DNA from: Erwinia sp. S63
Lineage (GTDB): Bacteria > Pseudomonadota > Gammaproteobacteria > Enterobacterales > Enterobacteriaceae
NCBI RefSeq assembly: GCF_016625195.1
Contig: NZ_JACVUP010000012.1
Coordinates: forward strand, 1-64,000
DNA length: 64,000 bases
Direction: 5' to 3'
Position numbers and translations under genes: made by a program. Below, in pieces: positions 56,506 to 64,000 of the stretch; positions within the stretch are counted from its first letter, which is position 1; each line of letters starts with the position of its first letter. The notes beneath the pieces were generated by a model. That model worked only from the letters and a program-made list of their open reading frames with translations. It was not told the origin of the DNA and did no database searches.

Positions 56506-57486
56506 TCAAACTACGCCAGCGCGCAGCATGTCATGCATATGTACCACACCGAGCAGACGATCGTCATCGGCGACCAGCACCGCAGTGATGTTTTTGTTTT
56601 GCATCAGATTCAGTGCGTCGACGGCCAGCATATTAGGGCGCACGCGGATCCCGCCGCGCGTCATCACATCCTGAATGCTGGCTGACTGGAAATCGATACC
56701 CATATCGAAGATGCGGCGCAAGTCACCATCGGTGAAGATGCCTTCGATTTTCATCAGGTCATCAACGATTACCGTCAGGCCGAGGTTTTTGCGCGTAATT
56801 TCCAGCAGCGCATCACGCAACGATGCGTCGCGACTGACGTGTGGGATCTCATCACCACTGTGCATAATATCGCTGACGTGCAGCAACAGCTTGCGGCCCA
56901 GTGCGCCACCGGGATGGGAGAGTGCGAAGTCTTCCTGGGTAAAGCCGCGCGCTTCCAGCAGGGCAACAGCCAGCGCATCGCCCATCACCAGCGTGGCGGT
57001 GGTGCTGGAGGTTGGAGCGAGACCGAGCGGGCAGGCTTCCTGCGGCACTTTCACGCATAAATGCACGTCAGCGGCACGCCCCATGGCACTCTCCGGACGA
57101 CTGGTCAGGCAAATTAACGGCACTTTCTGTCGCTTGAGCACTGGCACCAACGCCAGGATTTCGTTTGATTCGCCGCTATTGGAGATGGCGATCACCACGT
57201 CGTTAGGTGTCACCATGCCGAGGTCACCATGGCTGGCTTCGCCGGGATGGACAAAGAAAGACGAAGTCCCGGTACTGGCGAAAGTTGCTGCCATTTTTGC
57301 CCCGATATGACCGGATTTGCCCATGCCCATCACCACCACTTTTCCACGGCAGGCAATGATCATTTCGCAGGCGCGGCTAAAGTCGGCATTAATATACTGA
57401 TCGAGCTGCTCCAGCCCTTCGCGTTCGATGCGCAGTACCGCTTTACCTGCCTGTTGATAATCAAAATCCGGTTGCTGATGTGACAT
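56506..57486 (-). CDS. kdsD: Arabinose-5-phosphate isomerase KdsD
   Basis: 326 residues (E. coli 328). It makes arabinose 5-phosphate from ribulose 5-phosphate, the first step of KDO synthesis. An SIS sugar-isomerase domain (VVVMGMGKSGHIGAKMAATFASTGTSSFFVHPGEASHGDLG) is followed by two CBS domains. It is directly upstream of kdsC. Confidence 0.96.
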   Translation of the reverse strand: MSHQQPDFDYQQAGKAVLRIEREGLEQLDQYINADFSRACEMIIACRGKVVVMGMGKSGHIGAKMAATFASTGTSSFFVHPGEASHGDLGMVTPNDVVIAISNSGESNEILALVPVLKRQKVPLICLTSRPESAMGRAADVHLCVKVPQEACPLGLAPTSSTTATLVMGDALAVALLEARGFTQEDFALSHPGGALGRKLLLHVSDIMHSGDEIPHVSRDASLRDALLEITRKNLGLTVIVDDLMKIEGIFTDGDLRRIFDMGIDFQSASIQDVMTRGGIRVRPNMLAVDALNLMQNKNITAVLVADDDRLLGVVHMHDMLRAGVV

Positions 57487-57499
57487 GGTCAGTCCGTCC

Positions 57500-58483
57500 T
57501 TAATAACTTGTGATGAGCGCAGGACTGAGCCACAGCCACAGAACCCACGCGATAAATCCCGTTAACAAAAGCGTGCCGGCTACACGGCCAATCCGGCGTT
57601 TGCGTAACAGACAGAGTAGGGCGAACAGCACGCTGACACCCAGCATCACCCAGTAATCTCGTGCGAAAGCGTGTGCATCAATGCTGCCGGGGTGCACCAG
57701 CGCCGGCAGTCCCAGCACAATGGCCAGATTAAAGATATTAGCGCCAATCAGGTTACCGATAGCGATATCGTCTTCACCTTTCAACGCACCCGCCAGTACG
57801 GTAGCCAGTTCAGGCAAGCTGGTGCCGACGGCAATCAACGTCAGGCCCATCACCAGTTCGCTAACACCAAAATAGTCGGCAAACACGGTGGCATTATCGA
57901 TCACCATCCGCGTCGACATCGGCAGAATAATCAGCGCCACCGCCAGCCACAGAAAGGCCACGGTGTTACCTGTTTCATCGCGTGGCAGTTCCGCCAATTG
58001 TTCGCGCGTCAACGTGTCGTTGTTATCCCGCTCCGCGCGGCGGGCGATGCGGATGGCGATCAGCAGATAACCCAGGGCAATCAGCAGCAGCGCGATGCCA
58101 TCAAGTCGACTAAGGTGATTATCAAACAGCATGATGCCGCTCAGCAGTGAGACCAGCAGCATCAGGGGGAGTTCGCGTCGAATCAGATTGGAGTGCACCG
58201 TTAACGGGTGCAATAGTGCTGCACCGCCAAGAATAAGCAGAATATTGGTGATGTTTGAGCCCAGCGCGGTGCCGACGGCTAAATCCATTTGCCCATGCTG
58301 CGCCGCAGAGAAAGAAACGATCAGTTCGGGTAGCGATGTGCCAATGCTGACCACTGTCATGCCGATGATCAGTGGAGGAATGCCGAAGGATCGACACAGG
58401 ATCGCGGCACTGAAAACCAGACGGTCAGCGCCGTAAGCCAGTAAAATCAATCCGATAAACAGCAGGGCAGTGGCTACGAACAT
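57500..58483 (-). CDS. yrbG: Ca2+/Na+ antiporter family protein YrbG
   Basis: 327 residues (E. coli 325). A CaCA-superfamily inner-membrane protein with the two family repeats GTSLPELIVSFSAAQHGQMDLAVGTALGSN and GTSLPELATVLAGALKGEDDIAIGNLIGAN. About ten membrane segments. I start at ATG 58,483 (MFVATALLF); the open frame extends 55 more codons into the mlaF promoter region without support. It is the first gene of the kds/lpt/rpoN run. Confidence 0.93.
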   Translation of the reverse strand: MFVATALLFIGLILLAYGADRLVFSAAILCRSFGIPPLIIGMTVVSIGTSLPELIVSFSAAQHGQMDLAVGTALGSNITNILLILGGAALLHPLTVHSNLIRRELPLMLLVSLLSGIMLFDNHLSRLDGIALLLIALGYLLIAIRIARRAERDNNDTLTREQLAELPRDETGNTVAFLWLAVALIILPMSTRMVIDNATVFADYFGVSELVMGLTLIAVGTSLPELATVLAGALKGEDDIAIGNLIGANIFNLAIVLGLPALVHPGSIDAHAFARDYWVMLGVSVLFALLCLLRKRRIGRVAGTLLLTGFIAWVLWLWLSPALITSY

Positions 58484-58710
58484 GAAAAATCCTTGATGGA
58501 TAGGGGTGTCGGCGAACCTTGTCCGACAGGTAAAAACATTGCGCGCGCGGAAACAGGCGCTGATTTTGACTGTCTGAGAGGCAAAAGTAAATTTTAAGGC
58601 CGTTTTCGCCACACCTGACGGGTAAGTTTCTGTAAAACTATCGTGCATTGTGGTCTACCAGGCTACCATCCACGACTTTAATTACGCCCGATCCGCATAA
58701 AGAGGTAACG

Positions 58711-59526
58711 ATGATCCAGCAAAAAACGAATCTGGTTGAGGTTCGTGGCGTCAGCTTCACTCGCGGAGATCGCGTCATTTTTGATGACATTTCGCTCACC
58801 GTACCAGCGGGTAAAGTGACCGCAATTATGGGACCATCCGGGATTGGGAAAACCACGCTGTTGCGCCTGATTGGTGGACAGTTGCAGCCGGACAAAGGGG
58901 AAATCTGGTTCCGAGACCAGAATATCCCGGCGCTTTCACGCACTAAATTGTATGAAGTGCGAAAAAAAATGAGCATGTTGTTCCAGTCGGGTGCACTTTT
59001 TACCGATCTCAACGTCTTTGATAACGTCGCCTGGCCGCTGCGTGAGCACACGCAATTACCGCCGGAAATATTGCACAGCACAGTGATGATGAAGCTGGAA
59101 GCGGTGGGGCTGCGTGGTGCAGCCAAACTGATGCCGGCTGAACTTTCGGGTGGCATGGCGCGTCGTGCGGCGTTGGCGCGCGCCATTGCGCTGGAGCCAG
59201 ACCTGATCATGTTTGATGAGCCGTTTGTCGGCCAGGACCCCATTACCATGGGCGTGCTGGTGAAATTGATCGACGAATTAAATCACTCATTAGGCGTGAC
59301 CTGCATTGTGGTTTCACACGATGTGCCAGAGGTCTTGAGCATTGCTGACCATGCCTATATTGTTGCCGGTCAAAAGATTATTGCTCAGGGCAGTGCGCCG
59401 GAGTTGCGGGAAAACCCGGATCCGCGTGTACGCCAGTTTATTGAGGGTCATGCGGACGGTCCGGTGCCGTTCCGCTTCGCTGCCGGGGATTACCTCAGCG
59501 ATCTGACTCGTGCAGGGAGAACGTAA
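58711..59526 (+). CDS. mlaF: Phospholipid transport ATPase MlaF
   Basis: 271 residues (E. coli 269). The ATPase of the MlaFEDB complex that keeps the outer membrane asymmetric. Walker [10 protein letters not shown], signature ELSGGMARR, Walker B LIMFDEP and the H-loop VVSHD. ATG 58,711 follows AGAGG. The first gene of the mla operon, 227 bp from divergent yrbG. Confidence 0.96.
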   Translation: MIQQKTNLVEVRGVSFTRGDRVIFDDISLTVPAGKVTAIMGPSGIGKTTLLRLIGGQLQPDKGEIWFRDQNIPALSRTKLYEVRKKMSMLFQSGALFTDLNVFDNVAWPLREHTQLPPEILHSTVMMKLEAVGLRGAAKLMPAELSGGMARRAALARAIALEPDLIMFDEPFVGQDPITMGVLVKLIDELNHSLGVTCIVVSHDVPEVLSIADHAYIVAGQKIIAQGSAPELRENPDPRVRQFIEGHADGPVPFRFAAGDYLSDLTRAGRT

Positions 59527-59530
59527 ACTG

Positions 59531-60313
59531 ATGTTGCTAAAGGCGCTGGCGTCACTTGGACGTCAGGGAATTAATACCTGCGCGGCGTTTGGTCGTGCAG
59601 GCTTGATGCTGTTTCATGCGCTGGTGGGTAAACCTGCCTTCCGCCGACACGCGCCACTGCTGGTAAAACAGCTGTACAGCGTGGGCGTGCTGTCGCTGTT
59701 GATCATTGTGGTCTCGGGCTTGTTCATCGGTATGGTGCTGGGCCTGCAGGGTTATCTGGTGCTGACCACCTACAGTGCTGAAACCAGTCTCGGCATGCTG
59801 GTGGCCTTATCGCTGTTGCGTGAACTGGGGCCAGTGGTCACTGCACTGCTGTTTGCCGGACGTGCCGGTTCAGCGCTGACGGCAGAAATAGGTTTGATGA
59901 AAGCCACCGAGCAGCTTTCCAGCATGGAAATGATGGCGGTGGATCCACTGCGTCGCGTGGTATCACCGCGTTTCTGGGCGGGCTTTATCAGCATGCCGCT
60001 GCTCACGTTAATTTTTACTGCTGTGGGCATTGCGGGCGGAGCGTTGGTGGGTGTGAGCTGGAAAGGCATCGACCCGGGCTTCTTCTGGTCTGCGATGCAA
60101 AATGCCGTGGATTTTCGCACCGATGTCATCAACTGCTTGATCAAAAGCGCAGTCTTTGCCGTGACGGTAACCTGGATTGCGCTGTTCAATGGCTATGATG
60201 CCATCCCGACCTCGGAAGGGATTAGTCGGGCGACAACGCGTACCGTAGTGCATGCTTCACTGGCGGTACTCGGTTTGGACTTTGTGCTGACAGCACTGAT
60301 GTTTGGGAATTGA
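59531..60313 (+). CDS. mlaE: Phospholipid transport permease MlaE
   Basis: 260 residues, as in E. coli. The membrane-spanning permease of the Mla complex. The interface region [25 protein letters not shown] and [23 protein letters not shown] are conserved. It lies 4 bp after mlaF. Confidence 0.96.
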   Translation: MLLKALASLGRQGINTCAAFGRAGLMLFHALVGKPAFRRHAPLLVKQLYSVGVLSLLIIVVSGLFIGMVLGLQGYLVLTTYSAETSLGMLVALSLLRELGPVVTALLFAGRAGSALTAEIGLMKATEQLSSMEMMAVDPLRRVVSPRFWAGFISMPLLTLIFTAVGIAGGALVGVSWKGIDPGFFWSAMQNAVDFRTDVINCLIKSAVFAVTVTWIALFNGYDAIPTSEGISRATTRTVVHASLAVLGLDFVLTALMFGN

Positions 60314-60317
60314 TGCA

Positions 60318-60860
60318 ATGCAAAGCAAGAAAAACGAAATCTGGGTTGGCGTCTTCATGCTGGCAGCGCTGTTGGCACTGTTATTCCTCAGCCTGCGCGT
60401 GGCCGATCTCAAGTCACTCGGCACTGAACCGACATGGAAGCTGTATGCCACCTTCGATAATATCGGCGGCCTGAAAGTCAGCTCACCGGTGAAAATTGGT
60501 GGTGTGGTGATTGGTCGTGTCACGGATATTTCGCTGGATGATAAAACGCTGTCGCCGCGTGTCACCATGGACATCAGCGATCAGTACACTGACAAAATCC
60601 CGGACACCAGCTCGCTGGCGATCCGCACGCAAGGCTTGCTCGGTGAGCAGTTTCTCGCGCTAAATTTAGGCTTCGACGATCCAGAGTTGGGGTCATCAAT
60701 GTTGAAGGATGGCGGTACGCTGCGTGACACCAAATCCGCGATGGTGCTGGAAGACTTGATCGGCCAGTTCCTCTACAAGAGCGGCGACAATAAAAACGAT
60801 AATCAAAAGCAGGGTGAGGAGAATGCGCCCGCCCCTGCGGCACCTGCTACAACGGAATAG
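60318..60860 (+). CDS. mlaD: Phospholipid-binding MCE protein MlaD
   Basis: 180 residues (E. coli 183). One N-terminal membrane helix (VGVFMLAALLALLFLSL) anchors a periplasmic MCE domain (about 40-118) that forms the hexameric ring of the Mla complex. The C-terminal tail is low in complexity. It starts 4 bp after mlaE. Confidence 0.95.
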   Translation: MQSKKNEIWVGVFMLAALLALLFLSLRVADLKSLGTEPTWKLYATFDNIGGLKVSSPVKIGGVVIGRVTDISLDDKTLSPRVTMDISDQYTDKIPDTSSLAIRTQGLLGEQFLALNLGFDDPELGSSMLKDGGTLRDTKSAMVLEDLIGQFLYKSGDNKNDNQKQGEENAPAPAAPATTE

Positions 60861-60874
60861 AGAGGTAAAACACG

Positions 60875-61504
60875 ATGTTTAAGCGTTTCCTGATGATTGC
60901 CCTGCTGGCGATTGTGCCGCTGGCGGCCAATGCGGCGGATCAGAGCGATCCTTACAAACAGATGAACGAAGCAGCGGCGAAGACCTTCACCCGCTTGAAA
61001 AATGAGCAACCCAAAATCAAGCAGGATCCTAACTATCTGCGTGATGTGGTACGTCAGGAACTGCTGCCGTATGTACAGATAAAGTATGCCGGTGCACTGG
61101 TGTTGGGCCGCTATTACCGTGAGGCCACTCCGGCACAGCGTGACGCTTACTTTAGCGCGTTTGGCGATTATCTGGCGCAGGCTTATGGCCAGGCGCTGGC
61201 GCTGTACCATGGTCAAACCTACCAGATTCAGCAGCCGCAGCCGATTGGCGACTCGAATATCGTGGCGATTCGCGTCACTATTCTCGATCCTAATGGTCGT
61301 CCGCCTGTGCGCCTCGATTTCCAGTGGCGTAAAAATAGCCAGACCGGCAACTGGCAGGCTTATGACATGGTGGCTGAAGGCATCAGTATGATCACCACTA
61401 AACAAAATGAGTGGAGCGATCTGCTGCGAACTAAAGGCATTGATGGTCTGACCGCACAGTTGAAAGCGTACGCAGCACAGCCAATCACTCTGGATAAACA
61501 GTAA
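60875..61504 (+). CDS. mlaC: Periplasmic phospholipid carrier MlaC
   Basis: 209 residues (E. coli 211). The signal peptide ends ANAAD. The soluble carrier shuttles phospholipid between MlaA at the outer membrane and Mla[31 protein letters not shown] is typical. Confidence 0.95.
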   Translation: MFKRFLMIALLAIVPLAANAADQSDPYKQMNEAAAKTFTRLKNEQPKIKQDPNYLRDVVRQELLPYVQIKYAGALVLGRYYREATPAQRDAYFSAFGDYLAQAYGQALALYHGQTYQIQQPQPIGDSNIVAIRVTILDPNGRPPVRLDFQWRKNSQTGNWQAYDMVAEGISMITTKQNEWSDLLRTKGIDGLTAQLKAYAAQPITLDKQ

Positions 61505-61506
61505 GC

Positions 61507-61812
61507 ATGAGCGAACCGTTACGCTGGCAGCGCAATGCCAGCACGCTATCTTTAAGCGGCATGCTGGATCGCGACACATTGCTAGCATTATGGCATGAGC
61601 GTGAAACCGCCATGGTGGATGTCGCCACCATTGATGTCGGAGCGCTGGATCGCGTGGATTCAGCGGGTCTGGCGCTGCTGGTCCATCTGCGTGAAATTGC
61701 GCGGGCACAAGGTAGCACACCGGTTTTCACCGGCATCAACGACAAACTTCAGTCATTAATTACGCTGTACAACCTGCAGCAGATTATTGTTTCTGCGGAA
61801 AAAATCGCCTGA
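61507..61812 (+). CDS. mlaB: Mla STAS-domain protein MlaB
   Basis: 101 residues (E. coli 97). A STAS-fold cytoplasmic partner of MlaF that is needed for complex assembly. The DRVDSAGLALLVHL stretch is the STAS helix region. It starts 2 bp after mlaC and is the last gene of mlaFEDCB. Confidence 0.92.
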   Translation: MSEPLRWQRNASTLSLSGMLDRDTLLALWHERETAMVDVATIDVGALDRVDSAGLALLVHLREIARAQGSTPVFTGINDKLQSLITLYNLQQIIVSAEKIA

Positions 61813-61828
61813 TTAAGTGTTACACGAT

Positions 61829-61857
61829 AAAAGCCCCTGATTTTTTCAGGGGCTTTT
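61829..61857 (+). terminator. Intrinsic terminator after mlaB
   Basis: AAAAGCCCCTGA and TCAGGGGCTTTT form a 12-bp stem with a T loop and a T run. Confidence 0.85.
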
Positions 61858-61926
61858 GCGTATTTAAGAGTCAGGCGCTTTCCTCTAAGATATCCGCCTT
61901 ATTATTATTAAGTGAAGCAAAGAGCG

Positions 61927-62184
61927 ATGGAAAATAGTGAAGTTCAGGCCGTGCTGATGCAGGCGTTACCCTTAGATGAAGTCCATGTTCTCAGCAACGA
62001 CGGCAGCCATTTTCAGGTGATCGCTGTCGGTGAGATGTTTGGTGAGCTGAGCCGTGTGAAAAAACAGCAGGCTGTCTATGCGCCGCTGATGGAATACATT
62101 GCGGATAACCGTATTCATGCGGTTTCCATCAAAACTTATACCCCAACCGAGTGGGCGCGCGACCGTAAACTCAACGGTTTCTAA
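61927..62184 (+). CDS. ibaG: BolA-family acid-stress protein IbaG
   Basis: 85 residues. A BolA-like protein linked to acid stress and to Fe-S cluster handling with the monothiol glutaredoxin. The conserved end [21 protein letters not shown] matches E. coli IbaG. I use ATG 61,927 (MENSEVQ); GTG 61,912 is an upstream alternative. murA follows after 44 bp. Confidence 0.92.
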   Translation: MENSEVQAVLMQALPLDEVHVLSNDGSHFQVIAVGEMFGELSRVKKQQAVYAPLMEYIADNRIHAVSIKTYTPTEWARDRKLNGF

Positions 62185-62219
62185 GCGCCTCACAGGTTGT
62201 TTTGTTGATAGATAATTGA

Positions 62220-63488
<1,269 letters not shown>

Positions 63489-63507
63489 CGCTGACTCAAC
63501 GTTCGAT

Positions 63508-63541
63508 GAAAACCAGTCACGGTAACGTGGCTGGTTTTTTT
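63508..63541. terminator. Terminator between murA and sfsB
   Basis: AAAACCAGTCACG and CGTGGCTGGTTTTTTT form a long stem with a GTAA loop and a T run. Confidence 0.85.
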
Positions 63542-63553
63542 ATGCCCAGGATC

Positions 63554-63835
63554 TCAGATCTCCTGACGATCCCTGGGCGATCGAATGCGTTTTTTGCGAT
63601 CCAGCAAGCGTGAGGTGACGGGATCATAATAGCGAGTTGGCCAGATCTCGGCGGGATGAACACCGATCGCATTCGCGATCAACCATTCTCCTTTCGGCCA
63701 GGGGCGGGAAAGTGCGTTGGATAATGTGGACGAGTTAAGCCCCGAATTGCGTGACAACTCAGCCATTGATGTGCCCTTTTTACGCAGTGCTGCAATCACA
63801 TCTGCGGGATGCCAATCCTGTTTCCTTGCTTTCAT
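63554..63835 (-). CDS. sfsB: Ner/Nlp-like DNA-binding protein SfsB
   Basis: 93 residues (E. coli SfsB 92). A small winged-helix protein of the Ner family; SfsB is linked to maltose gene expression in E. coli. DWHPADVIAALRKKGTSMAELSR and SNALSRPWPKGEWLIA are strongly conserved. I start at ATG 63,835 (MKARKQDWHP), with AAGGAG upstream; ATG 63,856 would add seven residues. Its position next to murA is as in E. coli. The last 145 bases of the window hold no gene I can support. Confidence 0.9.
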   Translation of the reverse strand: MKARKQDWHPADVIAALRKKGTSMAELSRNSGLNSSTLSNALSRPWPKGEWLIANAIGVHPAEIWPTRYYDPVTSRLLDRKKRIRSPRDRQEI

Positions 63836-64000
63836 AACGTCCTGCTCCTTGTCCATGTTATTGCGTTATCTCTGCCGCTACCTGCTTATCCAATGCAGAG
63901 ATAATAGGAAAAAACAAAAACCTTATAGCAAATAGTTTCCATAAGCTTCCAGTAATTGTTTTGGTGTCGCGTGAAACTGAGCTCTCTTTCGCAAAAGCGC

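Overview
Host and overall picture. The right two thirds of the window (about 18.9-64 kb) is an enterobacterial chromosome. It carries a tRNA-Phe gene, dsbD-dcuA-aspA-fxsA-groESL-efp-epmA, degSQ, rplM-rpsI, sspAB, arcB, mtgA, the rpoN/lpt/kds cluster, the mla operon and murA. Most products match E. coli proteins in length and key residues, but gene content and order differ. From protein similarity I infer a member of Enterobacterales, probably Erwiniaceae (Pantoea/Erwinia-like). The species cannot be fixed from the sequence alone.

Accessory island, 1 to about 18.9 kb. A genomic island abuts the 3' end of tRNA-Phe. Next to the tRNA are a tyrosine integrase and a MobH/TraI_2-type relaxase-like protein, the arrangement seen in SPI-7/PFGI-1-type integrative elements that use tRNA-Phe. 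Further left are an uncharacterised membrane protein, a probable DNA-binding protein, a TraF-type outer-membrane protein with a lipoprotein, and a umuC-type (DNA polymerase V) gene that is split in two. The umuC halves (about 50-153 and 11,132-12,169) are separated by an 11-kb element. The element has near-perfect 15-bp inverted ends, two adjacent tyrosine recombinase genes at its left end, and a cargo organised around fluoride.

Fluoride cargo. A strong promoter followed by a recognisable fluoride (crcB-motif) riboswitch drives ppaC-usp-eno-gpm-crcB: a fluoride channel together with extra copies of the classic fluoride targets (Mn-dependent pyrophosphatase, enolase) and a phosphoglycerate mutase. 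A TDT/TehA-like transporter, a uracil-DNA-glycosylase-like protein and a YncE-like beta-propeller lie upstream on the same strand; a glyoxalase-fold protein sits next to the recombinases.

Core region, 19-31 kb: yjdC, dsbD, dcuA, aspA | fxsA, groES-groEL (sigma-32 promoter), yjeI, epmB | efp, ecnA, ecnB, epmA. This is the 94-min block of E. coli. At about 31.3 kb the order jumps to the 72-73-min block: degS, degQ, zapG | zapE, rplM-rpsI, sspA-sspB.

Unusual GOGAT locus, 38.3-45.6 kb. Where E. coli has yhcC and gltBD between sspB and arcB, this genome has a divergent 1843-residue glutamate synthase large subunit followed by a CysJ-like NADPH diflavin reductase instead of gltD. I infer that the pair forms a GOGAT with a non-standard electron donor. 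It is the most interesting metabolic feature in the window.

Cell-envelope and regulatory region, 46.5-64 kb: arcB and mtgA (elbB absent, with an 880-bp gene-poor gap between them); then on the minus strand yrbG-kdsD-kdsC-lptC-lptA-lptB-rpoN-hpf-ptsN-rapZ-npr; divergently mlaFEDCB-ibaG-murA; and finally sfsB.
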